Origin: Phenylobacterium deserti
Lineage (GTDB): Bacteria > Pseudomonadota > Alphaproteobacteria > Caulobacterales > Caulobacteraceae
Direction of reading: 5' to 3'
Assembly (NCBI RefSeq): GCF_003254705.1
Contig: NZ_QFYR01000003.1
Location: 372,001 to 436,000 of the forward strand
DNA: 64,000 nt
Translations under genes and position numbers: made by a program
Part shown: positions 9,688 to 17,450 of the stretch, piece after piece
How the letters are laid out: every line of letters starts with the position of its first letter
Position numbering within the stretch: the first letter of the stretch is position 1
Notes under the pieces: model-generated
Told to the model about the DNA's origin: nothing
The model's input: only the letters and a program-made list of their open reading frames with translations
Database searches by the model: none

Positions 9688-10712
9688 GCGAGACCCTGAT
9701 GGAAAAGCCGGCGACCGCGCAGGCCACGACTCGCCCCCGCCTGGGCTTCCTCGGAGTCGGCTGGATCGGCCGGCATCGGATGGAGGCCATTGTCGAGACC
9801 GGGGCTGTCGAAGTCGCCGCCATCGCCGACACCTCGTCCGAGATGATCGCCGAAGCCGTTAAGCTCGCTCCGGACGCCGAGGTGGTCTCCAATCTCGATC
9901 AGTTGCTGGCCAGCGGCGTCGATGGCGTGGTGATCGCCACCCCCAGCGCCCAGCATGCCGAGCAGTCCATCCGCGCCCTGGCTGCCGGCGCCGCTGTGTT
10001 CTGCCAGAAGCCGCTCGGCCGCACCGCCGGCGAGGTGGAGGCCGTGGTCGACGCCGCGCGCGCCGCCGATCGCCTGCTGGCAGTGGACCTGTCCTACCGC
10101 TTCACCGAGGGCATGCGGCAGATCCGGGATCTGGTGCGATCGGGAGAGCTTGGCGACATCTACGCCGTCGACCTGGTGTTTCATAACGCCTACGGCCCGG
10201 ACAAGCCGTGGTTCTACGACCCGCAGCTGTCCGGCGGCGGCTGCGTCATGGACCTGGGCGTGCACCTCGTGGACCTCGCCCTCTGGGCCATGGACTTTCC
10301 GCAGGTCGCCGACGTCTCGGGCAAGCTCTTCTCCGGGGGCGCGCCGCTTGGAAACGCCAAGGACAAGGTGGAAGACTACGCCGTGGCGACCGTCGGGCTC
10401 GACACGGGCGCCGCGGTTCAGCTCGCCTGCTCCTGGCGGCTGCAGGCCGGCTGCGACGCGATTATCTCGGCCTCGTTCTACGGCACGAACGGCGGGGCCG
10501 CCCTGAAGAACGTCGACGGCTCCTTCTACGACTTCACGGCCGAGCGCTATCGCGGCACCGCTCGCGAAACGCTGGCGACGCCTCCGGACGCGTGGGGCGG
10601 CCGCGCCGCGGCGGACTGGGCCCAGCGCCTGGCCGCCGGCCAGCGTTTCGATCCGGCCGCCGCGAAGCTGATCGACGTGGCCCGCGTCCTGGACCGCATC
10701 TACGGCCGCTGA
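9684..10712 (+). CDS. Gfo/Idh/MocA family oxidoreductase
   Basis: This 342-residue protein has an N-terminal NAD(P)-binding Rossmann fold (PRLGFLGVGWIGRHRMEA). Next come the family's QKPLGRT segment, equivalent to the EKP motif with Q in place of E, and a C-terminal alpha/beta domain with GGGCVMDLGVHLVDLALW. The family oxidises or reduces sugars, inositols and their derivatives with NAD(P). It overlaps the preceding dehydrogenase by 4 nt, so the two probably work on consecutive steps. No transporter or regulator for a sugar is adjacent. Confidence 0.88.
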   Translation: MSETLMEKPATAQATTRPRLGFLGVGWIGRHRMEAIVETGAVEVAAIADTSSEMIAEAVKLAPDAEVVSNLDQLLASGVDGVVIATPSAQHAEQSIRALAAGAAVFCQKPLGRTAGEVEAVVDAARAADRLLAVDLSYRFTEGMRQIRDLVRSGELGDIYAVDLVFHNAYGPDKPWFYDPQLSGGGCVMDLGVHLVDLALWAMDFPQVADVSGKLFSGGAPLGNAKDKVEDYAVATVGLDTGAAVQLACSWRLQAGCDAIISASFYGTNGGAALKNVDGSFYDFTAERYRGTARETLATPPDAWGGRAAADWAQRLAAGQRFDPAAAKLIDVARVLDRIYGR

Positions 10713-10849
10713 CGCCCGACCTCGTCGGCTCGGATCAAGCTGTTCGCTGAACGCCAGACAACGGGCCGCTCACAAGCCTGTCAGCCGGAGTCTGGCTTTC
10801 TCCTCTCATGGCGCTCGCCTTGGGCGACCGCACCTTGAGGAGACTGACG

Positions 10850-11281
10850 ATGAAGACGCTTCTGCTGTCGATGGCCGCGACTGTCGCCCTGGCGGCAGGT
10901 GTCACGCCGGCCGCCGCCCAACCCTGGAATGGCGGCAACGATTACGGCCGTCACCAGAACTACGGCGGCAACTACCGGCTGACCACGCCTTATGTGGACA
11001 GCCTCGACTACAAGATCACCACCGCCGCGCGCGAAGGCCGCATCTCCTGGGGCGAGGCCCGCGCCCTGCGCGACCAGGTCCGCTCCGTGCACGACATCGC
11101 CTGGCGCGTGCAGACTGGCGAGGCTCGTCGGGGCGAGGTCGCCCGCCTGGACGCCGTGGTGACGCGCGTGGAGCAGGCGGTGAACGGCGGTCGCTACGCC
11201 CGCGGCTACGGTGACCGTCGCTATGACGGCGATCGCTACGACGATGGCCGCCGCTACGACGATGGCCGCTGGCGGCGCTAG
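10850..11281 (+). CDS. Small exported protein of unknown function with a charged Tyr/Asp/Arg tail
   Basis: This 143-residue protein has a clear signal peptide (MKTLLLSMAATVALAAG, cleavage after about residue 23). Its core, DYKITTAAREGRISWGEAR, resembles short helical repeats found in many exported Caulobacterales proteins of unknown role. The C-terminus is a low-complexity tail of YDDGRR units encoded by an exact tandem 18-bp repeat at 11234-11269. The start at 10850 has GAGGAG upstream; a longer frame reading lacks this and would bury the signal peptide. It ends just before a strong bidirectional terminator. Confidence 0.75.
   Translation: MKTLLLSMAATVALAAGVTPAAAQPWNGGNDYGRHQNYGGNYRLTTPYVDSLDYKITTAAREGRISWGEARALRDQVRSVHDIAWRVQTGEARRGEVARLDAVVTRVEQAVNGGRYARGYGDRRYDGDRYDDGRRYDDGRWRR
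11234..11269 (+). repeat. Tandem 18-bp repeat (2 copies) in the exported-protein gene
   Basis: Positions 11234-11251 and 11252-11269 are identical and encode two RYDDGR units in frame. Being in frame and identical at DNA level, it may be a recent duplication and could vary in copy number between strains. Confidence 0.8.
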
Positions 11282-11306
11282 GCCGCCGGTCTTGGGCTCC
11301 TAAGCC

Positions 11307-11342
11307 GACGGGGCGCTCCGCAAGGAGCGCCCCGTCTTGTTT
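11307..11342 (+). terminator. Intrinsic terminator, possibly bidirectional
   Basis: A 12-bp stem (11308-11319 with 11324-11335) closed by a GCAA tetraloop is followed by CTTGTTT. It lies between the stops of two convergent genes (11281 plus, 11345 minus) and ends the exported-protein transcript. The minus side lacks a clear T-run. Confidence 0.85.
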
Positions 11343-11344
11343 CA

Positions 11345-13441
11345 TCAGTCCATCAGCTGCTGGGCGAGATAGGTGAACTCCAGAGCCTGCCGCATGGCCC
11401 GTTCATTGAGGTTCGCCGCCGCAGCGTGCCCGCCGTCGAGGTTCTCGTAATAGAGGTAGTCGTACCCGAGCTCCTTCAGTCGGGCGGCCGCCTTGCGGGC
11501 GTGCGCCGGATGGACGCGGTCGTCCTTGGTCGAGGTCTCGAGGAACGCCCGCGGATACTTCTGGCCGGCCTTCAGGTTCTGATAGGGCGAGTAGCTCTCG
11601 ATTACCGCCCGCTCCTGCGGGTTGGCGGGATCGCCATACTCGCCGACCCAGGACGCGCCCGCGCCGATGTGCGTGTAGCCGATCATGTCGAACAGCGGCA
11701 CCTGGATCACCACGGCGTTGTAGAGCTCCGGCCGCTGGGTCAAGGCGACGCCCATCAGCAGGCCGCCGTTCGAGCCGCCCATGATCCCAAGCCGCCGCGG
11801 GCTGGTGATCTTCCGGGCGATCAGGTCCTCGCTGACGGCGAAGAAGTCTTCATAGACCCGCATCCGGTTCAGCTTGAGCCCGGCGTTGTGCCAGCGCGGC
11901 CCGAACTCCCCGCCGCCGCGGATATTGGCGATGACGTATACGCCGCCCTTCTCCAGCCACAGCTTGCCCACCGTGGAGGCGTAGGACGGCGTCTGGCTCA
12001 CCAGAAAGCCGCCGTAGGCATAGAGCAGCGTCGGCGCCTGGCCGTCGAACTTCAGGTCCTTGGGGCGAACGACGAAGTACGGAACCTTGGTCCCGTCCTT
12101 GGAGGTGGCCCAAAGCTGCTCGACTACCTGCTTGGAGGCGTCGAAGCGCGGCGGCAGGCTCCGCAGACGCTCAGGCTTGCCGGAAGCAGCGTCCGCCAAC
12201 CACTGGCTTGAAGGCGTCAGGAAGCTGGTCACGCTGACCAGCATCCGGTCGTCCTTGTCCGAGGTGGAGGTGATCGCCACCGTCGAGTCGGCGGGCAGGT
12301 CGAGACGCGTCTGAGTCCAGCCCTTCGGGCCGCGGGTCAGGCTGACCACCTGCCCTTTCACATTGTCCAGCAGCGCCAGCACGAGCCGGTTGCGAGTGGT
12401 CGCCACCTGCTCCACCGCCTGGCTCGAGGTCGGCCGCAGCACCAGGGCGCCGTTCAGCGCCGCAGGCTTCGCCTTCACCTGATCCAGGTCGAAGTCGACC
12501 AGATCGCCTTCCTTGAAGCCCTTGGCCGCCCAGTCCTGCTCGAGGCTGACGATCATCCGGCCGGAGACATATCCCTGGACGCTCGACTTCGTCGGCAGGT
12601 CGAGCTTGGCCGCGCCATTGGGCGTGATCAGGTGATACTCGGCGTTAAAGGTGTCGAGCGGGCGCTTCACCAGCATGGCGCGGACAGCGCCGTCCGGCTC
12701 GCGCAGGACGATCGGGTTGACCCCGTAGCCGCCGTCGTCGGCGCGGCCCCGGAAGACCTCCTGCGCGGCGGAAAGCGCCTGACCGCGCTTCACCAGCTTG
12801 ACCACGAACGGATAGCCCGAGGTCGTGACCTCGCCCCGCGTCCAGTCGGTGGCGACGATCAGGGTGTCCTTGTCGACCCACTCGAACCGGTGCTTGCCTT
12901 CGGGAAGTTGGAAGCCGTTCGGGATGAACTGGCCGGTCTGGGTGTCGAACTCGCGCACCACCACCGCATCCTTGCCGCCGTTGGACAGCGACACGAGGCA
13001 GTAGCGCTCGTCAGGCTTCAGGCAGTCGGCGCCCTTGAACACCCAGTTGGCGTTCTCAGCCTTGGACATCGCATCCACATCGATCAGCGTGCGGAACTGC
13101 GGCTTGCCGGCGCGGTAGCTCTCCAGGCTCGTGGTGCGCCACAGCCCTCGGACGTGCTGGGCGTCCTGCCAGAAGTCGCGCAGCGAGCCGTCGCCGGCGA
13201 AGTAGACGCCGGGAATGCGATCGGTGGCCGTAGCGATCTTCAAAGCGTCGGCATACAGGCCAGCGTAGCGGGGATCGTTCTGCAGCTGCGGCAACGAGCG
13301 GGCGTTCTCGTCGTTGGCGAACTGCATCGCCCGCGCCCCCTCGATCTCTTCCATGTAGGCGTAGGGGTCGTTGGTGGGGGCAGGCGCCGCCGCCATGAGG
13401 AACACTCCCGAAACAAGAGTCGCAAGAACCGCTGCACGCAT
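11345..13441 (-). CDS. Prolyl oligopeptidase family serine peptidase (S9A)
   Basis: This protein of about 698 residues has an N-terminal signal peptide (MRAAVLATLVSGVFLMAAAPAP), a seven-bladed propeller region (about 60-430) and a C-terminal alpha/beta-hydrolase domain. The triad is visible: serine in GGSNGG (about 556), aspartate in STKDDRVHP (about 639) and histidine in GGHAAA (about 671). S9A enzymes cleave short peptides after proline; the signal implies a periplasmic site. I chose the ATG at 13441 because the signal peptide begins there; upstream in-frame ATGs at 13471 and 13483 would add an arginine-rich leader. It converges on the exported-protein gene. Confidence 0.92.
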   Translation of the reverse strand: MRAAVLATLVSGVFLMAAAPAPTNDPYAYMEEIEGARAMQFANDENARSLPQLQNDPRYAGLYADALKIATATDRIPGVYFAGDGSLRDFWQDAQHVRGLWRTTSLESYRAGKPQFRTLIDVDAMSKAENANWVFKGADCLKPDERYCLVSLSNGGKDAVVVREFDTQTGQFIPNGFQLPEGKHRFEWVDKDTLIVATDWTRGEVTTSGYPFVVKLVKRGQALSAAQEVFRGRADDGGYGVNPIVLREPDGAVRAMLVKRPLDTFNAEYHLITPNGAAKLDLPTKSSVQGYVSGRMIVSLEQDWAAKGFKEGDLVDFDLDQVKAKPAALNGALVLRPTSSQAVEQVATTRNRLVLALLDNVKGQVVSLTRGPKGWTQTRLDLPADSTVAITSTSDKDDRMLVSVTSFLTPSSQWLADAASGKPERLRSLPPRFDASKQVVEQLWATSKDGTKVPYFVVRPKDLKFDGQAPTLLYAYGGFLVSQTPSYASTVGKLWLEKGGVYVIANIRGGGEFGPRWHNAGLKLNRMRVYEDFFAVSEDLIARKITSPRRLGIMGGSNGGLLMGVALTQRPELYNAVVIQVPLFDMIGYTHIGAGASWVGEYGDPANPQERAVIESYSPYQNLKAGQKYPRAFLETSTKDDRVHPAHARKAAARLKELGYDYLYYENLDGGHAAAANLNERAMRQALEFTYLAQQLMD

Positions 13442-13527
13442 AGCCGATAATCCCCGACTTGGCCGGACCATAGGTCCCGTCACATGTTACGCCATAGAGG
13501 CGATCGGAGGGCGCGGCTCAAGCGCTT

Positions 13528-13689
13528 TCAGCTGCGTTCGCGCCAGATCTCCAGCGCCAGCTTCGGCTGGATCACGAAGAGACCCGCCCAGACCAGCAAG
13601 GCCAGCATGCGACGGGCGCGTCCGCCGAGGGTGCGGCGGCGGCGGACTTCCAGTTCAAAGGCGGGGGCGAAGTCGTAGGCGAGGCTCAT
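13528..13689 (-). CDS. Small 53-residue protein with one membrane segment
   Basis: The reverse strand from 13689 reads MSLAYDFAPAFELEVRRRRT, then a basic stretch (about 15-27), a hydrophobic helix MLALLVWAGLFVI (about 28-40) and a short charged tail ending at TGA. A good ribosome site (GGAGATG) lies 6 nt before the ATG. The basic-then-hydrophobic order suggests an inner-membrane peptide with a cytoplasmic N-terminus. I do not recognise a family. It lies between the WYL regulator and the peptidase, both on the same strand. Confidence 0.6.
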   Translation of the reverse strand: MSLAYDFAPAFELEVRRRRTLGGRARRMLALLVWAGLFVIQPKLALEIWRERS

Positions 13690-13730
13690 GGGTCATCTCC
13701 GTTGCTGACCCTCTGAGCTCTAAAGCCAAG

Positions 13731-14720
13731 CTACGTCAGTTCCGGACGCAGAGCTTGGCTGGCGATTTCGATCTGCTCCGCCAGCGTCCGGCGCAGGATC
13801 TCCGGCTGAACGATCCTCACCTTGTCGCCCCAGGTGAACAGGTGCCAGGCGAGCTCCAGCATGCCGCTGGCGCGAAAGCGCACCACCACCCCGCCGTCCG
13901 CCTGCGGCTCCACCTCCTGGTTGGCGTGGAAGCGCCAGCGAAGAGCATCCTCTGCGCCCTCCGGAGAGACCTGCAGGACCACGTCCTGCACCTCGTCGTG
14001 GTAGATGCCGAAGCTCTCGTCCGCATAGTCCTGCAGCGAGAAGTCGGCGGGACGAAGCGCCGGCTGCGGCAGCACCTCAGGATCGCGAACGCGATCCAGC
14101 CGCCAGTTCAGCGGACCCCGCGCGGGGTCCTCCACGGCCACCAGATAGTTCGAGCGTCCGAAGAGGATGCCCAGCGGAGAGACCTCCCGCACCCGCCCCG
14201 GCGTCGAGCCCCCCTCGTAGCGGAAGCGCAGCATGGCGAGCGACTTGATCGCCTCGCGCACGGCTGAGAGCACCGCTTCGTCCTCGAACGGTCGCGCTCC
14301 TGCTTGCACGGCGATGGTTTCCGCCTGGAGCAGCGCTTCCAGGTCGGGAGCCAGACGGCGACGCGCCTGCGCCCGGGTGGCGGAAAGCACCTTCTGCTCC
14401 AGCGACTGCAGCGCCGCGGCGCGGGCCGTGCCGCCGGCCGCCCTCAGGATTTCCGCGGCGCTCCGCAAGGCGGCGAGCTCATCGGCGGTCGGCGCCTGGA
14501 ACAGCCCGTCCAGACCGGCGGGAATGCGGAACCTGCGCGTGGGCGGATCTTCCACCTCTTCGAGTTGAGGGAAGATCTCGCGAACGGCGTCTCTCATCCG
14601 CTCGGCCGTTCGCCGGCCAACGCCGAGGCCGTCGGCCATCTCGTCCAGGGTCAGCCCCTCGGCCGTGCTCGCCAGCATTCGCGCCAGCTCCAGCAGCCGT
14701 CCCGCCTTTTCGTGCCTCAA
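13731..14720 (-). CDS. YafY-type transcriptional regulator with HTH and WYL domains
   Basis: About 329 residues from a TTG start: MRHEKAGRLLELARML begins the DeoR-like winged HTH (about 1-65, with LTLDEMADGLGVGRRTAERM). A central helical region and a WYL ligand-sensing domain follow (RYEGGSTPGRVREVSPLGIL, then LVAVEDPARGPLNWRLDRV), ending with a WCX domain. WYL regulators usually bind nucleotides or single-stranded nucleic acid as effectors. The frame stays open upstream to 14879 but would cross the start of the divergent gene at 14794, so I prefer the TTG at 14720, which begins the conserved domain. Start confidence is moderate. Confidence 0.85.
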   Translation of the reverse strand: MRHEKAGRLLELARMLASTAEGLTLDEMADGLGVGRRTAERMRDAVREIFPQLEEVEDPPTRRFRIPAGLDGLFQAPTADELAALRSAAEILRAAGGTARAAALQSLEQKVLSATRAQARRRLAPDLEALLQAETIAVQAGARPFEDEAVLSAVREAIKSLAMLRFRYEGGSTPGRVREVSPLGILFGRSNYLVAVEDPARGPLNWRLDRVRDPEVLPQPALRPADFSLQDYADESFGIYHDEVQDVVLQVSPEGAEDALRWRFHANQEVEPQADGGVVVRFRASGMLELAWHLFTWGDKVRIVQPEILRRTLAEQIEIASQALRPELT

Positions 14721-14793
14721 AGCTCTACGTCCGATTCTGTCGCACCGAGGGATCAAAACCGAAACAGACAAGACCTGCAACGGAGATCGCCAG

Positions 14794-15126
14794 ATGGCCT
14801 CCCAGTTCCGCTCGAGCCGCAGCCGCAGCTTCGCTCCCAAGATCGGTCGCAAGCCCGGCCGCGCCCTGCCCTCCCGCACCCTCGCTCCGTCGCCGCTGCC
14901 GGGCGCGGTGGTCGACGCCGTGCTGCGCTTCCACGACGAAGTTCAGGACCAGGGTGGCGGCCGCTCGCTTCTGCGGCTGTCCGACGAGCGCCTGCACGAC
15001 GCTGAGGTCGAAGCCGCCCTCGGCGACCTCGCCCCCCGCGCCGCCCGCGTGTCCATCCTCTGGAATGAGCGCGAGGGCGAGATCATCCGGGTCCTGGAAG
15101 ACGCCGCCAACCGCCTGGCGGCTTGA
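14794..15126 (+). CDS. Hypothetical basic-then-acidic cytoplasmic protein
   Basis: This 110-residue protein starts at the ATG at 14794, after GGAGA. The first 30 residues are strongly basic (FRSSRSRSFAPKIGRKPGR). The rest is predicted alpha/beta with acidic patches (VDAVLRFHDEVQDQGGG, then ILWNEREGEIIRVLEDAAN). It has no signal peptide or membrane helix, and I do not recognise the family. It is divergent from the WYL regulator with only 73 nt between starts, so it is a plausible regulatory target. Confidence 0.65.
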   Translation: MASQFRSSRSRSFAPKIGRKPGRALPSRTLAPSPLPGAVVDAVLRFHDEVQDQGGGRSLLRLSDERLHDAEVEAALGDLAPRAARVSILWNEREGEIIRVLEDAANRLAA

Positions 15127-15161
15127 GCGAACCGCGTTCCCTCCCTTGCGTTGATGGCTCC

Positions 15162-15560
15162 ATGACCAGAGCCGAGCCGAAACGATCCGGGGGCTGCGCC
15201 TGTGGCGCGGTGCGCTTCAAGACCTTCGGAGAACCGGTGCGCGGCGGCCTGTGCCACTGCATGACCTGCCGCAAGGCGCATGCTGCGGCGTTCAACCCGT
15301 TCCTGGTCTTCACGAGCGAGCAGGTCGAGATCCAAGGCGAGATGAAGGCTTGGGAAAGCTCGCCGGGCTACGTCCGCTGGTTCTGCCCGCAATGTGGCTC
15401 GCGCGTGGTCGGCGGCGCAGAAGGCGACCAGGAGATCTCGCTGGGCAGCTTCGACGAGCCTGGCCAGTTCGCGCCGCAGTACGAGAGCTGGGTCATCCGC
15501 AAGGAGCCCTGGATGCCGCAGGTGGCGGACATTCAGTTCGAGCAGAACCGGGTCCCTTAG
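15162..15560 (+). CDS. GFA (CENP-V) domain protein
   Basis: This 132-residue protein has the zinc-binding pattern of the GFA fold: GGCACGAVRF, then LCHCMTCRKAH, then WFCPQCGSRV. Members include glutathione-dependent formaldehyde-activating enzyme, but most remain uncharacterised, so formaldehyde activity is not implied here. A TTG at 15123 gives a longer form; I chose the ATG at 15162 because the conserved domain starts a few residues later, though neither start has a clear ribosome site. The stop shares four bases with the convergent Mur ligase gene (15557-15560). Confidence 0.82.
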   Translation: MTRAEPKRSGGCACGAVRFKTFGEPVRGGLCHCMTCRKAHAAAFNPFLVFTSEQVEIQGEMKAWESSPGYVRWFCPQCGSRVVGGAEGDQEISLGSFDEPGQFAPQYESWVIRKEPWMPQVADIQFEQNRVP

Positions 15561-16969
15561 GCCGCAAACCGTGGGGCGTAGAGTTCCTCAAACACCGGCG
15601 GGAGACTGTCGGGCAACCCGAGCAGCGGGCCCGACGACAGCAGCAGCACGGCCTCGGCGCCCGTCAGGGCGCTCAACGCACCGATCGCCTCTTGCGCCGA
15701 ACGCACGCCCTGCACGGCAGCGCCCGTCGCAGCGGCGCGAGCCAAGATTTCCTCGTAGGTAGCTTGCTGGTGACTTGCAGCCCCGTGGGTCGGCGGCGGC
15801 GCGATCAACACCTTAGCCACGCCGGCGAACACCGTGTCGTACCAGCTCAATGCTTCGCGGCTGCGCCAGGAGAAGGTGTGGGGCTCGAAAACCACCGTGA
15901 GCGGGCGCTCAGGGTAGTGCAGCAGCATGGCGTCGATCGCCGACCGCGCCTTCTCGTAGGACGAGCCGAAGCCTTCGACCACCGGCACCACCGACGTGCG
16001 GGTCAGGCGATCCAGGCGCCGACGGATCCCACCGAAGCTTGCGACCGCATCCACCAACTGCGCCTCGCTGACCAGGCTGCGCTCCAGCAGATAGGCCGAC
16101 ACGCCTACGATGTTCTCGATGTTGTGCTCGCCCAGCAGGCTGGTCGCCATGGCGATGCGTCGTCCACCGGGGCCGATCAGGGTGAAGCGCGTCGTCTCGC
16201 CGAACACCACGCCTTCCGACCACCAACCGGCGCAGGGCTCGGTGTCGTACCAGACGATCCGGCTGCCCGCTTCGCCAGCGATCGCGCGGATCGCCGGATG
16301 GTCCCGCGCCACCAGCAGGCCGTCCGCAGGGATCAGGCGCAGCAGCTGGCGGAACGGCGCCTCGTAGTCCTCGAACGTCGGGAACACGTTGACGTGGTCA
16401 TGCACCAGCGAGGTCAGCAGCACGTCGCGCGGATGGTACAGAACGAACTTCGAGCGCTTGTCGGCCGGCCCGACGATGTACTCGTCGCCTTCCAGCACCA
16501 CCTCGGGCGCCGCGCCCCAATGGCCGGTCGCCGGCAAGGATGGAGAGATCGCGCCGATCATCCATCCAGCGTCGCGACCCGCTTCCTTCAGGACATGTGC
16601 GAGAAGGGCTGTGCAGGTGGACTTGCCGAAGGAGCCCGCCACCACCGTGTTCTGTCGGCTGGACGTCGCCTCGCCGACCAGCTCCGGGAAGGTGGTGATC
16701 CGAACGCCGCGCCGGCGCGCCTCGAGCACCTCCGGGTTGGCGTCGCCGCCGAGTTTCGCGCTGGCGCCCAGCACCAGCATATCGAGGCCGTCCGGCAAGT
16801 TCGCGGCGTCGAAGCTGCGGTGGAACGGGAAACCCAGGCCTTCCACATAGGTGGACATCGGCGGGAACACGTCCTCGTCGGAGCCCGAGACCTCGTGGCC
16901 GGCGTCACGCATCATCAAGGCGGCCGCGCTCATGCCCGCGCCGGCAATACCGGTGAAGTGGATGCGCAT
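15557..16969 (-). CDS. Mur ligase family protein, Mpl-like (peptidoglycan recycling)
   Basis: This 470-residue protein has three Mur ligase domains. The N-terminal UDP-binding domain starts MRIHFTGIAGAGMS and continues GSDEDVFPPMSTYVEGLG. The PPMST segment is typical of Mpl, which joins recycled tripeptide to UDP-MurNAc. The ATP loop is GSFGKSTCTA where most Mur ligases have GTHGKTT. The central domain keeps an EGDEY segment, and the C-terminal domain contains VVFEPHTFSWR. The ATG at 16969 has GGAGG immediately upstream. MurC is the alternative, but the PPMST motif and a setting away from the dcw cluster argue for Mpl. Confidence 0.85.
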   Translation of the reverse strand: MRIHFTGIAGAGMSAAALMMRDAGHEVSGSDEDVFPPMSTYVEGLGFPFHRSFDAANLPDGLDMLVLGASAKLGGDANPEVLEARRRGVRITTFPELVGEATSSRQNTVVAGSFGKSTCTALLAHVLKEAGRDAGWMIGAISPSLPATGHWGAAPEVVLEGDEYIVGPADKRSKFVLYHPRDVLLTSLVHDHVNVFPTFEDYEAPFRQLLRLIPADGLLVARDHPAIRAIAGEAGSRIVWYDTEPCAGWWSEGVVFGETTRFTLIGPGGRRIAMATSLLGEHNIENIVGVSAYLLERSLVSEAQLVDAVASFGGIRRRLDRLTRTSVVPVVEGFGSSYEKARSAIDAMLLHYPERPLTVVFEPHTFSWRSREALSWYDTVFAGVAKVLIAPPPTHGAASHQQATYEEILARAAATGAAVQGVRSAQEAIGALSALTGAEAVLLLSSGPLLGLPDSLPPVFEELYAPRFAA

Positions 16970-17164
16970 GGGGACCTCCGGCGAGTCGCGAAACCTCGTG
17001 AGTAGCCGATCGGTCAGTCTCGTCCAGCCCGGCGCGACAATGCGCCCGATCGGTAGCCTTAAGGGTTCGTTGGAACCGTTTACCGGCGTTAACCCCGCGT
17101 TTACCGACGCAAACGAGTCTGCCGTCGTCTTCCTTGAAGACACCCACCATCACAGACTTTTCCA
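16970..17164. other. Non-coding stretch before tRNA-Asn (16970-17272 has no convincing gene)
   Basis: This 303-nt gap holds the Mpl-like gene's promoter region, a 5-bp inverted repeat (17064-17077), three GTTWACC boxes (17078-17105) and an orphan terminator (17165-17194). A plus-strand open frame crosses it but runs through the terminator stem and has no ribosome site, so I do not call it a gene. The stretch from 17195 to 17272 shows nothing beyond a possible tRNA promoter. Confidence 0.6.
17078..17105 (+). promoter_or_regulatory. Three phased GTTWACC boxes (CtrA-like)
   Basis: GTTTACC at 17078-17084, GTTAACC at 17088-17094 and GTTTACC at 17099-17105 are spaced 10 and 11 bp apart, one helical turn each. 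The last two form TTAA-N7-TTTA, one base off the CtrA consensus TTAA-N7-TTAA known in Caulobacter. They could control the Mpl-like gene (minus) or a short plus-strand transcript ending at 17194. Confidence 0.4.
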
Positions 17165-17194
17165 AGCCCGGCGCTCGCGCCGGGCTCTTTTTTT
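17165..17194 (+). terminator. Intrinsic terminator with no upstream plus-strand gene
   Basis: A 10-bp stem AGCCCGGCGC/GCGCCGGGCT (17165-17174 with 17177-17186) is followed by C and seven T residues. It works on the plus strand only. The nearest plus-strand gene upstream ends at 15560 with a minus-strand gene between, so it probably ends a small untranslated RNA or short leader. Confidence 0.8.
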
Positions 17195-17272
17195 CGTCCA
17201 CAGCTTTTGACCCCTCGGGACGCTTGCATGCCCCGCACCGCTGGCGTATAGCCCCGCCCCTCGACGGCCTGA

Positions 17273-17348
17273 TCCTCGGTAGCTCAGTTGGTAGAGCAGG
17301 CGGCTGTTAACCGCCGGGTCGCAGGTTCGAGTCCTGCCCGGGGAGCCA
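17273..17348 (+). tRNA. tRNA-Asn (GTT)
   Basis: The 76-nt cloverleaf includes an encoded CCA. The acceptor TCCTCGG pairs with CCGGGGA (one T-G pair). The D arm is GCTC/GAGC, the anticodon loop CTGTTAA gives anticodon GTT, and the T arm is GCAGG/CCTGC. Confidence 0.97.
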
Positions 17349-17450
17349 TCGGCTCTCACCCGACCGTCGAAACCCCTCGCCTCAGCGAACTGTCTCCACG
17401 CCCTTCGGGGTGGGTGATAGGCTGCGCGCCTAGCCGTTCCGGAGAGCGCC

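Noticed and set aside
16851..17210. A 119-codon plus-strand frame ending after the orphan terminator
   Set aside because: It reads through the terminator stem and has no ribosome site at any internal start.
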